Below, piece by piece: positions 13,301-25,547 of a stretch of 64,000 nucleotides of DNA. Position numbers and translations under genes: made by a program. The stretch comes from Dioscorea cayenensis subsp. rotundata (taxonomy: Eukaryota > Streptophyta > Magnoliopsida > Dioscoreales > Dioscoreaceae), in contig NW_024088473.1 of the NCBI RefSeq assembly GCF_009730915.1, positions 1 through 64,000 on the forward strand. The letters are read 5' to 3'. Each line of letters starts with the position of its first letter. The stretch's first letter is position 1. A model generated the notes under the pieces. It saw only the letters and a list, made by a program, of their open reading frames with translations, was not told the DNA's origin and made no database searches.

Positions 13301-13781
13301 TAATGCCAACATAAGCACTGAAGTGCCTGTAAGCCAGAACTTTCAGGGTGGTGTTTTTAGCAGATTGGACCAGGTAATAAGAACTGGTATGAGGGAGGAA
13401 AGCAACACAGATGGAATTGGTCATCGGAGCTCTGGGGCCAACTCTGCTGCAGATCAAGTAGGTGCGACTGGAGATGCTGAAATGCGGTCATCAGTTGGTA
13501 GCAGCGAAGTTAATGATCGAGCGGCATTCATTTCAAATTTGCTTCAGCAGATTATGCCGCATCTACCCCAAGTTACATCCAATCTGTCTGGCACGTTTCC
13601 AACCAACAGTTCTTCATCTGCACAGGTACTCACTTAAGACTGTTTTCCTGACTTTTCTGGTATCTAATGTTGATGTGTGTTTTTGCAGAATGAAAGGGGG
13701 AATGACACTGATTCGAGACATCCTCAGAGTCGGCGTGACCCACCTGCAGACTCTAATCCCAAGCGTCAGAAGGTATCCTAG
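7302..13781 (+). CDS. Ubiquitin-like domain protein of the BAG6/CIP73 type
   Basis: Fourteen coding exons join in frame: 7302-7421, 8057-8174, 9097-9204, 10265-10380, 10463-10534, 10627-10785, 10915-10999, 11097-11266, 11581-11745, 11824-11895, 11970-12105, 12208-12705, 13258-13625, 13689-13781. The product is about 759 residues. Residues 20-95 form a ubiquitin-like fold (KIKTLDSQTYTLRV, then RLICRGKVLRDDELLSAYHV). The rest is Gln/Ser/Pro/Gly-rich and partly disordered, with helical patches such as DSLATINEYIGFLRDEF and AFLAEIVQATGDLLIEQAR. A basic KRQK lies at the C-terminus. The architecture matches plant large proline-rich BAG6-like proteins, including the CCaMK-interacting CIP73. Relatives act in protein quality control or kinase signalling. 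The stop in the last exon lies just after a possible donor (AAG/GTATCC), so a further exon cannot be excluded. Confidence 0.87.
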
Positions 13782-14298
13782 TTATAGAGACCTCATTTCT
13801 CTCCTTATTTGAAGATATTGAAATTAATTTTGTGCTATAGTGAATCTAGTCATAATGAGGTAACAGCCATGGGCTGCAAATGTCTGCATTAAGTGATTTT
13901 TTTTTTTTCTTTTATTGTTCAAATCATTGAAACTTTTAAGCTTGGCTGAAGGCTGTCATTTGTGCTGACAATTTCACTACTTTCCATATGAAAGATACTG
14001 GAAATGAGCTCTAGTATTCAACATCCTTGAACATATACTGATGCCATTAGTCCCTTGTTGCGGACGTTCAAACAAGCTGAGTCATTCACAGACAGCTTGA
14101 GTTTTTGCTTAAATTTTGGCTCACTCAAGATCATTTAAATTTGAGCTAAGATGTTAGGTGATTAAACACACTCTGGTCAATTGATGCGGTGTTCATTCAA
14201 GTTCATTCTTGATGGCTTAAATTTTTTTTGATATTTTAAGTTATAAAAGAATTATTATTTGTTATATACATACACACATACATATACATGCGCCTGTG

Positions 14299-14332
<34 letters not shown>

Positions 14333-16155
14333 TATTTATAATTTTAAAAGTAAATAGCTCGGCGTATAGTACAAATTGTCTTCTCGCCTCCATTATGACC
14401 AAGTAAAAGTTAGTCTGTTGTCTTTCCTTGAATCTGCCAAGGTTTAAGTACTGGACTTGCTCTGGCTCAGTTCGTTCACAACCCCTACTTTTAACCCTTA
14501 GTGAGACTGATATTTTCAGAAGTTCTAATTTTGCATATACATGATGGTCATATGTCTGAGATATGGCATCTTATGGCTCACAATTGTGACATTTAGCATT
14601 CAACTCTTTTCGCATCACCATTGTTTGCTTCCTCTGGGAATAGTTTATTTAGTCTAATCGTTTTACACTTGGCTTGGACAAAGACCTGTAGGTTTGCAGT
14701 AGTCAGTTTTATTGCTTCAAGGTTTAATGCAGTGCTGAAGTATTTTGTATCCAATTGTATAATCCAAGGTTTTCAATATGGATCAAAGGGTGTATTTGAA
14801 AAGGTTACTTGGGTGGCTATAGAATTAGTGACTTGTGCATATTGTATGAAGCAAGTTGTGCATCATGTATTGCAGTCAAATGCTTAATGAGGAATGTGCA
14901 ATAAATAGCTATACTTTAAATTCTTTGTAGAACATCAAATGCATGGCATATCCTGTTATTAGAAAAGAATGTCATCTCATGATTAATTTGGTTTCAGGGA
15001 ATAATTTCTTTTTTCTTTGAGAATAGTTAAGCTTCTCTTTATAAATACACTTACAATTAAGTTTCTTCTCTTTTATGTAATAGATCTGATTGGTGTTTTG
15101 ATTGAATGGTTCTTTAATTGATTTCTTTTTGATATTTGTGAACTTATAAATTATAGTCCTAGTCGGTGACATTCATATCACAGGTCTAAGGAGCAAGTCT
15201 CGTCTTCATGACTCTCTCTTATTTATTTGTTCATAAATTAGTTTTCATCATTCTGATTGACTGTGTGTGATTATGGAGTGTTAAGCTATGCAATATCAGT
15301 TTTGAAGTCTCTAAAATCATGCTAATCACCAGCCTGGCTTTTTCAACATATCAATATTCCTGAATTTATGACTTTTAGTTTTACTTATTTGTACACAGAG
15401 GGATTGATTGGTGATTCACCTCCATAAATTCGCCCTTCGGAAAGTCACAGCATGAAGTGTGTCTGCTGCATGGAAAATTGCTGTTTGCCTCAATTCTCAT
15501 CTCAAAAAAGTATATTATGTCAGGCTCTGTTGTTTTGTATTATATATAGAAATTCTTGCCGGATTAATGCAATTTGAAACTGGTAGGATGCTGTCGGTAT
15601 TTATTTATTTTTGTTCTGGTGTCAATGTGGCTGAGAATAATCAGGGCCATATAAACCGATTTTCCACTCGGTTTTATATGATCGTCCTTTTTTTAATAGA
15701 CTAAAAACATTCAATATATATATATAGACACTCTTTGCTTATTTACGTTTGCCAGTATGCAGTTTGGTTGGTGGAATTGACACCCAGTTTCTCAGTTATG
15801 AAAGAAGACTTTTTCTTGCATTTGATCTTTGTTATTCAAGTTACTTTTATTGTCTTTTGCCGTGCATGAGCAAATGACATTAATCTTCATAAGTGTGATG
15901 TTATTTATATATGCAAAATGTAAGTCTCTATATTATTGTTCTCTAGAGATGTTTGATTTAAAACCGTTAGATAATCGGTTTATTTATATAAGTAATATAT
16001 GTATATATTACTGTTTATGATACTGTATAATACTGTAGAATATTAGAATGCATTTTCAGTACTGTTTATGATGATTAAAACCGTCGGATTGTAATTTGAT
16101 GGTTACTATGAACGCCCATAAATTTGAAATTTAGAGACATCCTAGATTACTAGAC

Positions 16156-16198
<43 letters not shown>

Positions 16199-16522
16199 TC
16201 TCTGGTATGTATGCTTTAGCAGGTGTTTTCTTTTGTTGATATTTATCTGCATCTCTTGAGGAATCACACAGGTTTTTAAAGTCTAGAAATGGAAACCATC
16301 CAAAGATAGAGATTAAGAAAAATAGAGCAGAAACTGCAGCTAAGTTGTGTTTAAATTTTTAATTACAAAATCATCATCCTGAAACCTTCAGAATGGATAC
16401 TGCAAATTATGGTACATGTGTCCTTTACAAACAAGAAATGAAGAATCACACAAATCCAAAATCAAATGTGCTCGTATAAGAAAAATGTTATCTACATCGA
16501 TGTGGTTCTTACAACAAATTGT

Positions 16523-16563
<41 letters not shown>

Positions 16564-16640
16564 TCATCAAAAAAATATATCCTGTAATGCGGGGGTGAAA
16601 CTCCCTCCAATTTTTGTTGCACAAGTGTAGTTTCTTTGGT
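13782..16640. other. Intergenic region between convergent genes
   Basis: The left part should hold the 3' UTR of the BAG6/CIP73-like gene and the right part that of the transporter. Between them are a possible decayed hAT-like MITE (about 14048-14487), TACA and AT simple repeats (14299-14335, 16159-16192, 16525-16560), and AT-rich sequence. No further gene is supported. Confidence 0.55.
14048..14487. mobile_element. Possible decayed hAT-like MITE
   Basis: The right end reads on the minus strand as TAGGGGTTGTGAACGAACTG, very like the termini of the better-preserved elements at 33707-34745 and 49724-50231. The left end (TAGTCCCTTG...GTTCAAAC) is only a loose inverted match, and I see no clear target duplication. 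Inner phrases such as GCTGAGTC and GGCTCACTC echo the same family. Confidence 0.35.
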
Positions 16641-18988
16641 TTATTTTGCTTGTATCTCAGCTTTTGCAAGGTGAATCAAAAACATGATTGCAAGAGAAGT
16701 CGATAAAATAAGCATTAAGAAAACACTGTCCCAACCATTAGTTGAGATATAACCTGTTAGCAATGGCCCCAAAGCAGCTCCAACAGAGCCAGTACCATCA
16801 ATGATGGCAGTCACCGTGGCTAAAGCTCGTGAATTTCCTTTAATCGAGTCTTGAGTACCCAGATCAGCAGCAACAGCCGTGGTAATTAGCGCATACGGGC
16901 CGTTCACAAAATAGCCTGAGAGGAACATTAGGCTGATATTGAAGTACATTGAAATGCTGCCGTATATTCGGTAAATGACAAGTGCCGGGATTGAGCATAC
17001 GAGGAAAATGATTGAGGTCACAGCACGAGCATCAAGACGATCTGAGATGAATCCTGCTGAAATCCCACCTAATACTCCTCCAACATCAAATATAGTTGAA
17101 AGCATTCCGGCGGTTTTGTGTGACAATTGTTGCCCAGCAACAGCTGTAAAAGCCAGAATGATTTACAATACAATGGTAAGACTATGGGACATCTTGATTC
17201 AGATTGAAGACAATAATTCACTGTGACACATACTTCAGCAGAACTCTGGATGCAATAAAAACAAATGTTCATTGCCATCAAGATAAACCAACCTGATAAT
17301 TAATGATCCAAAAGCTAAAATCATTGAAACATACCTCTTCTACAATCATGATATATACCTCTGTGACGTTCTAAACTCGATTACAATGACAGAAACCACA
17401 AGTGCATAGAAGCATGTAACATTTAAGATAATTCTAAAACATCCATTCAAGATTATATGACAATTTTGATTGAAATTCAAGTCTAGTAGCAATTCAGTGT
17501 GATACATAATTCAGTAGAAGTCTAAATACAGTTAAAACAAATGGCCATCATCATCAAGATAAACAAACCTAGCAATTTATGATCTAATGCCCAAAAGTCA
17601 TGCTAACAAGAAACATGTCTCTTTTCTAAATACAATTTCAATTACAGTAACCAAAAATACATATGGAAAAGCATGAAGCATATCAAACTTTGTTCTAAAA
17701 CATCCATTTAAGATTATGGGACTATTTTTATGAAATTATTCATTGTGATACATACTTCAGTAAAACTCTAGACAATTAAAACAAATGCTCATCACCTATC
17801 AAGATAAACCAAAATAATAGTTAATGATCTAAAGCCTAAAAGCCATGCTAACTACAAAAGAAATATTTTTTCTTCTCTAAGCATATATAATACATACCTC
17901 TGAGTAATTCTAAATATGATTTTGATCAAAGTAGCCAGATTCATATGGAAAAGCATGAAACATTTCAAAGATGATTCTAAAAAATTCATTCAAAAATATG
18001 ATCTTTTCATCATATTATTATCTAAAAGCAAGAGCAAAGGTGAAAGGAACACAATTCATTAAATATGTAACACAATTTGCAAAGGCATACCAGTGTGCCG
18101 GATGTAGAAGGGCAACCAGTAGAGAAAGGTATAAGCCACGAGCTTTGAGAAGAAGAGGCAGAACGCAAATGGCGCCACGCCGGGCAGTCTCCATGCCTCC
18201 ACGAAGCCAATGGCCTTCGCCGGAGCCGAATCAAGCTTGACTCCATCTTCCAGAAGCCCAACCTCCTCCCCATTCCCCAGATCCGCAACTCCATCGCTCA
18301 TCTCGACCTCCATCACCGGCACCTCGAGCTCGAACCCGGCGTCCCTCGGATCCACGACCAAGAATCCTAGAACGAAGAAGCCGACCACGATGATCAGCAC
18401 GCCAGGAATCACAAACGACCATCCCCACCCAAACTCGAGAACCGATGACGCCAATACCGATCCGAGGATGTTCCCGAACGATGTATGCGAGTTCCAAACC
18501 CCCATGATTAGCCCCCTGCGTGACTTCCCGAACCAGTTACCGACCACGGAGACGACGCACGGCCACCCAATGGACTGGACCAGACCGCCGGCGATCTGGA
18601 CAGCCATGAAGAAGGCCAAGCGATGGATGCCGAAGAAGAAGCCGAGGCCGAAAGCGATGGTGGATAGGCCGGATAGAAGCATACCGAGGGCGAGGAAGCG
18701 GCGGAGGTTGAGGCGGTCGGCGGCGTGGCCGGCGAGGTACATGCCGACAGAGTAGGAGGAGAGGAAGGCGAGGTCGAGCTCGCCGAGACGGTGAGGGCCC
18801 GAAGCACCACCGAAAGGCGACCATCCGGGGGAGTTGGTAGATGGATCTGGGGCAAGGGCGGGCTTGACGATGCTGGGAGGCTTGCGGGAGGCGTGGAAGG
18901 AGGCGTAGGCCGAGAAGGTGAGGAGAAGAACGGAGATCTGGTGGTAGAGAAGGCTTGGTTTCGGAGACGGAGATGGAGAAGTCTCCAT
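16641..18988 (-). CDS. G3PP: Putative glycerol-3-phosphate transporter (G3PP-type, MFS/OPA family)
   Basis: Two exons, 18988-18091 and 17143-16641, join within one Ala codon to give about 466 residues. The protein is a 12-helix major-facilitator carrier. Visible features are the family phrase [13 protein letters not shown] after helix 1, [20 protein letters not shown] at about residues 70-90, a [19 protein letters not shown] loop in the N half, and [18 protein letters not shown] in the C half. Plant G3PP proteins resemble bacterial GlpT, which exchanges glycerol-3-phosphate for phosphate; the plant members are phosphate-starvation responsive in Arabidopsis. I start at METSP because the open frame further upstream has only non-ATG starts. 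Exon 1 is very GC-rich and exon 2 is not, a gradient typical of monocots. Family call strong; substrate inferred. Confidence 0.9.
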
Positions 18989-19179
18989 TGGAGGAAGACA
19001 TGGAGCTCTCGACTTCAAACTTCAAAGAGGTTTTTATTAATTATTAAATTATTATGTTTTGATAATAATTTAAAATAGTTAATTATATATATATATATAT
19101 CTATACTTTTTTACCACTCTTTATTTTTCTTTAAATTATTTTTGATGTTTTTACCTAAATTATTTTAAATTTTTTAATA

Positions 19180-19213
<34 letters not shown>

Positions 19214-20434
19214 TGGTGAGACTACTGTCTATTTTATTATAATTTAAAGTAATAAAAATTTTATTTATAGAGTAAATACATTTGTGAATATATAATTTGT
19301 TTGACGTGTGTATTGGATGATTTATCCATTTTATTACTAATATATATATATATGTTTATTTAAATATATGAAAAAATTATTTCTGGGCCCCATTACTTCT
19401 TTAGCAATTTACCCTAAAAAATCAACATATTTCAACTACCTACCAATTACCGTGTGTGTATACACATGTATAACATGTTTCATGACTTATAAAAACAATA
19501 TTTCTTTTAATCTTTAAATTATGTGTATTTGTTATACTCAAACAAATACACCACATGTATATAGAAATACTTTATAATTTATAGATTAAATAAAATAAAT
19601 TTATATAATTTCAGCTCATAAATGTGTATTCTCTATTTTTTTCTATTTGTCATAAATACATTTTTTTTTTCTATTTGTTATTTTTTAACATCAAAAAGTT
19701 ATTATTTTTTTTCTTAAATAACTATGAACATTCTATTAATTTTTTTTTAAAAATAAATATGAAAGTGAAATATAAAAATATAAATTAAGAATAATTTTGA
19801 AAAAATAATTATCTATTTTATAAAATTTTGTGAAATTCAATTGACTATAAAACATAAAACGAAACGGATAAAGTAATTTTATATTCACAAGTGTGTTTTT
19901 ATAAAGCCTCGTAAAATTAATTAATTTATATTAAATAATACTAATATATTAATATATTAATATATTCGAAGTATTTCAGAAATTACTGGAATTTTCTTAA
20001 ATAGAAATGAGAATGTGAGCGGCTCCCCCGACCCCTTATCGTCTTCACCAAGAGGGCTTCGTCTCGCCGCCCTCTTCCCCTCCAACGCATCGCTATCCTC
20101 GCCGGCCGGCCGTCGCTGCTGTCGCTGCCTTTCAGGTACTCCTTTCCTTCATGTTTTCCCCGTGGAACTGATGCTGTTGATGTTCTTCCTTCCATTATTG
20201 CTCGGTCCACCAAAATCTCGGTTAGGTTTCCGATTTTGGTTTTGTTTCTTTGCGATTTATTGTGGATTGATTGAGGTTATGGGTTTTGTGTGGTTTTTTA
20301 GCCGAAAGATTGGAACTTTAATTGTTCTTAGATTGCTGTTAGTTTTGGGTGATGAAACGTATGAAATTTCTGCTTTATTTGCTTGCAGCTTGGCTGTTTA
20401 GGATCAATTTTGTGATCCTTTGTAGCCTATTTAA
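18989..20434. other. Shared upstream region of two divergent genes
   Basis: About 1.4 kb between the ATGs of the minus-strand transporter and the plus-strand plastid DnaJ. It is extremely AT-rich from 19030 to 19990, with AT microsatellites at 19087-19100 and 19181-19210. A decayed MITE copy lies at about 19618-19876. A GC-rich untranslated exon of the DnaJ gene follows at about 20010-20134, ending in a CAG/GTACTC donor. The DnaJ leader intron ends at TTGCAG near 20388. Confidence 0.6.
19618..19876. mobile_element. Decayed copy of the Stowaway-like MITE
   Basis: The inner sequence (ATTTGTCATAAAT, TTTTTTAACATCAAAAAG, AAATTAAGAATAATTTTGAAA, TTTTGTGAAAT) follows the same order as the intact MITE at 21216-21489. 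Both ends have lost the CTCCCTCCGT motif; the right end keeps AACGGATAAAGTA against AACGGAGGGAGTA. Confidence 0.55.
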
Positions 20435-23400
20435 ATGTCGACCATGCAGTGTGGAGGCACATGGGTCTTTCAGTTGGGAGTTCGCCCTCAATCAAGCCTG
20501 AGACCTTCATCTCGGCAAAGCATGGTTTGCTGTTATGCTGATAAGTTTTTGATACCCCAGTTTAGGTATGTCTCTCTTGCAGCGAGGCAAATGTTTTTCT
20601 TCACTATTTAGTTCAAAACATATTGGATATTGTCATTTCGCTATATAATCGTACAAGCTTTCTGAACTATAAGGGATTCGGAGAAAAGATAATTTCTTGC
20701 ATTTGAAACCAGTATCAAGGGCTTGTAAAGTGTAAAGATGTATTAAGGTTTAATGATGATAGCATCTGGTGTTGGCGGTCAGCTTGATAACGTATCTTGT
20801 TCTTGTAAACATGCATTAGGGATGCCAATGCTGGCTTATTATGTTCATATGCTGGATGAGCCCCATTTGGATATTAGAAGTGGTTTGGAAATTTTCATAA
20901 ATGTTATTTAGTTCAGATTTATATTGAATGCTTTTCCAGCTGGTTTTGTATAAATCTTAGCTAGTACGATACTTGGATTAAGATTCTTTCCTTTGTCTTT
21001 TCTTCTTCCTTTTCTTTTATCTTTCCATCTTGTAAGCTGTTTCTTGATCAAGGCATCAAAAGATGAATTTAGGATATCGCTAGGTTTGTCTTTTCCACAC
21101 TTTGGAATGAATTCCAATGTGTATTTTTTTTTTTGGTTCTTTTCCCAAGACCTACCAATGATTTTTTTTTTTTTATCATGGTTTCTCCTCCACCCGCATT
21201 TACATTGGCAAAATACTCCCTCCGTTCCTCTTTATCTGTCATAAACCCATGTTCCTTTTTATCTGTCATTTTTTAACATCAAAAAGCATTTATTATTTTT
21301 TTTCCAAAATTACCCTAACACTCTATTCAATTCTCTTCTTGAAATTTAATATGAGAGAGAAATGTGATGATATAAATTAAGAGTAATTTTGAAAAGATAA
21401 CTAATTTTTTATTAAATTATGTGAAATAACCTACTTTCTTGGTATGTGAGATTTGGTTATTCACGACAGTTAAAAAATAACGGAGGGAGTAAAGGACTTG
21501 GATCATCATAGTTTGAGAAATTTGATTGTTTTATTTCTACAAATAGGAGTGTGAGGCATTATTTATGGCTAAGTCACCATTTTTTGTTATGTCAATTGTG
21601 ATTGTTTTACCATTTGCGCTTTCAGCTTTTCAAGCACTGGGAAACAGTTTTCATCTATATCGTCAAGCTTCTTTTCACAAGTCCCGCCATCTACTCTATT
21701 CAATTCTGGACCTTGTCGGACTGTTCGGCGCCTAAGAGGAGCTTTTGTTGTTAGAGCAGAGAGTGTGAGTGTATTGTATTCCTCATCTTCTTAGCATTGA
21801 TGATCATGCCAATACTTGCAATTATTTTGATTATATTATTTTGCACTAATTGATGGTGCAACTAAGGGCCATTATCTTCTGGAATCTCAATTTTCTGGGC
21901 TTATTTCACACAGGACTACTACTCGGTGCTTGGTGTGTCAAAAAATGCAACCAAATCTGAAATAAAAAGTGGTGAGTTCGATTAACGCTTTTCTTGTTCC
22001 CTTTGCACTATCTTTTCACTTCATGATTTTCTGTTGGAAGTTCATTTAATGCTCAGTATTTGTCATAAACAGATAAATTAATGTACACATGTTCATAGCT
22101 TATATTTTTGGAATCCGCTATATTTTTTTCTCATGGTCAGTTGACCTTTGGGTGGATGGCCTTGTTTTTGGGGTATGCCTAAATTTACTATGACATCAAA
22201 GTCTATCCTGGGTTGTCGTAACTAGTGGCATAATTACTAGTTTTGCAGTTTTTATGATCAATCTATGCTGCATGAAGATAATAAAAGTGTATCCTTTGTA
22301 ACTGATCAAAAGATTTTTTTGACAGTTTTAGGCGCACAAATGTGTGTGCCCGTCTAATTTTCTATTAAACTCTTAACCTATTCAGCTATATTGTCTATAT
22401 TCATGCTTCAGTCTTTAACTTTTACTAAAGTGGCTGAGTTTGATATGTTTTTCAAGGCAGAGACTTTTTTCATGTGTTGCCTTATTTGATGTCTTTTGTA
22501 GATTTCTTTCAAGTTAGAACGCCTTGCTCATTATGACATGTCTGCTTTGGCATTGACTCAGCAGGGCTTTTTTTGAACATGCTTTCAACATGAAGTGATT
22601 GAATTTATTTATTTTTTTAAACTGATGTAATAATCCTCATGCAGTAAGTTGTATCTCATTGATAGAAGTTACAACTGATAAAAGTAGGTTCTCTTTCCTA
22701 TTGCTGAATTGTTATTAGGGTGGATATTGATGTGCATACACCTATTTTTTTTTCCCCAGCTTATCGGAAGCTTGCCAGGAGCTATCATCCAGACGTAAAC
22801 AAGTGAGCCCAGAGTTCTGCTTAAATCTGTCATTATTATTGTCTTTGCAATCAGTTTTATTATTGTTGTAACTGCATAAATTCTACTTCCTATATAGATT
22901 TCTTTGAAATCCTTATAATTGATATGCAAATTGTTATTCTGGGTAGATGGTTTGAATTGCCATTGACAGTTCACATAGCCTTGTTGACAGACCTAGACAG
23001 ATGTCTAAAGGCTACACTGCTTCAGATGTTTTCTCATTTATCTGAACTTTTGGAAATTTTATCTCCTAAAAGTATGACAGTCCCATTTAGTTGGTTTATA
23101 ATCCAAGAAAATGCAAAACGGACTTGAGGAAAATGCTCTCCCCAGATGACGACATTTAGAATGTGGTGACCGTAGCTCAATTATATTTTTTTCTTTTTTA
23201 AGTGCTAGTAGGACTGGGTATGCTTCTAGCCTTCACCGTTTGGTTCATCTTGCTGTGGTAGTGCTTGCCACAAAGTCATAGTTTTGAAGCTTGATTCTTG
23301 AATTTGAGGTTCTTGATATTTTTCATGATTCAGGGAACCTAGTGCAGAACAAAAGTTCAAGGATATCAGTAATGCCTATGAGGTTAGCCTTCTGTCCTGT

Positions 23401-24503
23401 TGTGTGCTTTCATCAGTGATGCCTATCTCTTTGTATTTCTCTTTGCTTAATAATCACAAAACATTGATATGCAGGTTTTATCTGATGATGAGAAGAGATC
23501 TATATATGATAAGTATGGGGAGGCTGGTCTCAAAGGTGCTGGTATGGGAATGGGGGTGAGTTCTAAGCAAGACCTTTGCGTTCAATCAATTTAATCTTAA
23601 GAACTCTTCATAAACTACCATCTAACTTAACCATTGTTGTTACAGGATTTTAGCAACCCCTTTGATCTGTTTGAGTCCCTGTTTGAAGGAATGGGTGGAA
23701 TGGGCGGAATGGGCGGGATGGGTGGTAGCAGAGCAGCTCGTAACCGGCCAATCCAGGGTGATGATGAGAGTTACAGTCTTGTCTTGAATTTCAAAGAGGC
23801 TGTCTTTGGTGTTGAGAAAGAGATCGAGATAACTCGACTAGAGAGTTGTGCAACCTGTGATGGCTCTGGAGCCAAACCTGGTACCAAGCCAACCAAATGC
23901 AGCACCTGTGGAGGTCAAGGTCAGGTTGTCTCATCTGCAAGGACCCCGCTGGGTGTTTTCCAACAGGTTATGACTTGCTCTACTTGCAATGGAACCGGGG
24001 AATCTTTCACACCTTGTGGTACTTGTGGAGGTGATGGGCGTGTTCGGAGGACAAAGAGAATAAGTCTGAAAGTGCCCCCTGGTGTGGATTCCGGTAGCAG
24101 GTTGCGTGTTCGATCAGAAGGTAATGCTGGAAGAAGAGGTGGCCCACCGGGAGATCTTTATGTCTTCATTGAAGTCCTCTCTGACCCAGTGCTCAAGAGG
24201 GATGGCACAAACATTCTCTACACCTGCAAGGTCTCATACATCGACGCGATCCTGGGAACCACTGTTAAAGTGCCTACAGTGGATGGAATGGTTGACCTGA
24301 AAATTCCAGCAGGAACCCAACCTAGTACTACACTGGTGATGTCGAAGAAAGGAGTACCGTTTCTTGGCAAGCCAAACACGAGGGGAGATCAATTAGTTCG
24401 TGTGCAGGTGGAGATACCTAAGAGGTTGAGCAGTGAAGAGAAGAAGCTCATCGAAGAACTTGCAAACCTTAGCAAGACCAAGACAGCAAACACTAGGAGA
24501 TAG
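20435..24503 (+). CDS. Chloroplast-type DnaJ (type I Hsp40) chaperone, DJA6-like
   Basis: Seven coding exons: 20435-20565, 21626-21764, 21914-21971, 22760-22802, 23334-23382, 23475-23555, 23646-24503, giving about 452 residues. Residues 1-90 are Ser/Arg-rich with few acidic residues, as in a plastid transit peptide. The J domain starts at DYYSVLG (91), with the HPD motif at 119-121 that stimulates Hsp70 ATPase. A Gly/Met-rich GMGGMGG linker (about 183-194) follows, then four zinc-binding CxxCxGxG repeats at about 235-298 ([32 protein letters not shown]), and the two beta-barrel substrate domains. This is the full type I layout. Plastid homologues deliver clients to stromal Hsp70, and DJA5/DJA6 relatives help iron-sulfur cluster assembly. 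A leader intron precedes the ATG. The gene converges on the arabinosyltransferase gene. Confidence 0.93.
21216..21489. mobile_element. Stowaway-like MITE in intron 1 of the DnaJ gene
   Basis: The 274-bp element has inverted ends CTCCCTCCG...CGGAGGGAG and is flanked by TA on both sides, as expected for Stowaway (Tc1/mariner) insertion. The interior is AT-rich and non-coding. It lies fully inside an intron, so it should not alter the protein. Confidence 0.85.
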
Positions 24504-25547
24504 TCAAAGAGTTTCTTGCCTTGTGCCTCATATATGACTCAATTCTTTCTTCTGTGACTGTTTGTTGGAATATAATTTGGATGATGAACACAAGTTATAG
24601 ACTAGATATTTGAGAGGGCATAGGTAATTCTTAGGGTTGTATTATCCAACAGTGTTGAATTAGTAGGAGCATCATGCATAATTTTATGCTTCTCAAACAT
24701 TTATCTTGATATCAGGGAAACCAGAAAGGCTTAAATATTGAGTAATTGTTGGATTTTAGGCCAATTATGTTGGATCATGTAGGATGTTATTGTGTCTGTT
24801 ATCAAAAATTTTGCTTCTTGTGATTTTACTTTTATGAGAAGCTAGAACGTTTGTTCTTTTCTTGTTTCTTATAAAATATTTTTTTTTGGGAATTTATATC
24901 TTACTAAAATATCTATATCATTTTGTTTTATCTTAATCAAATTTCATTTCTAAAATCATGCAAGTAACAGCCATCTTGTTATTGCTCTATTGAACCAGCA
25001 AACCTGAGTTATTACACATGAGTACTGTTTCTTTTCTCTTCTTTTGGCAGAAGAAAAATCACTTAAAATCAAATCTCATAAAACTTTTTAACAGTTCTTC
25101 CAGAGCCACTGAATACCCTGAATCCGGCATTGAATAACAATATTTAAAAAAAAAAAAAACTAGCTCTTTAAATTCAAAGGAAAGGGCAATGTCATCCTTA
25201 CAATATATAAATCATTTGATATAGTGTTACAAATAAACACAACTAAAAACAAAGATATACCAGTATAACCAAAAGAGGATTTGCTTCATCTATGCCATTA
25301 TTATGCTGCTACAAATTCAATCTTAATTGAGTTAACGCTAAATTTAACACAGGACATATGAACTCCGAACCACTGGGAAGTGATGTACAGCCAAATGCAT
25401 TTTATTAACTATATACCAAATCCGGTTGAACAAACTTGTTCCTTAGTTCTCAGTCCTGCACCTCCATTCTTTGCATGCTTCTTGTGATGGATGGATTCTT
25501 TCCTCTACATTGGCAACGATCTCCACACAAATTCCGATGATCTACCA
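24504..25547. other. Intergenic region between tail-to-tail genes
   Basis: Contains the 3' UTRs of the DnaJ gene (left) and the arabinosyltransferase gene (right). It is AT-rich with several AATAAA-like signals. No other gene is seen. Confidence 0.6.

Noticed and set aside
14621-14887. 88-codon plus-strand frame, possible extra exon of the BAG6/CIP73-like gene
   Set aside because: Composition is not that of the upstream exons, it has no matching motif, and the preceding gene already ends in a stop.
18210-18755. 181-codon plus-strand frame rich in Pro, Ser and Arg
   Set aside because: Antisense shadow of the GC-rich first exon of the transporter.
18988-19018. Ten extra N-terminal residues for the transporter
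   Set aside because: The upstream start is TTG, not ATG; the first in-frame ATG gives METSP.
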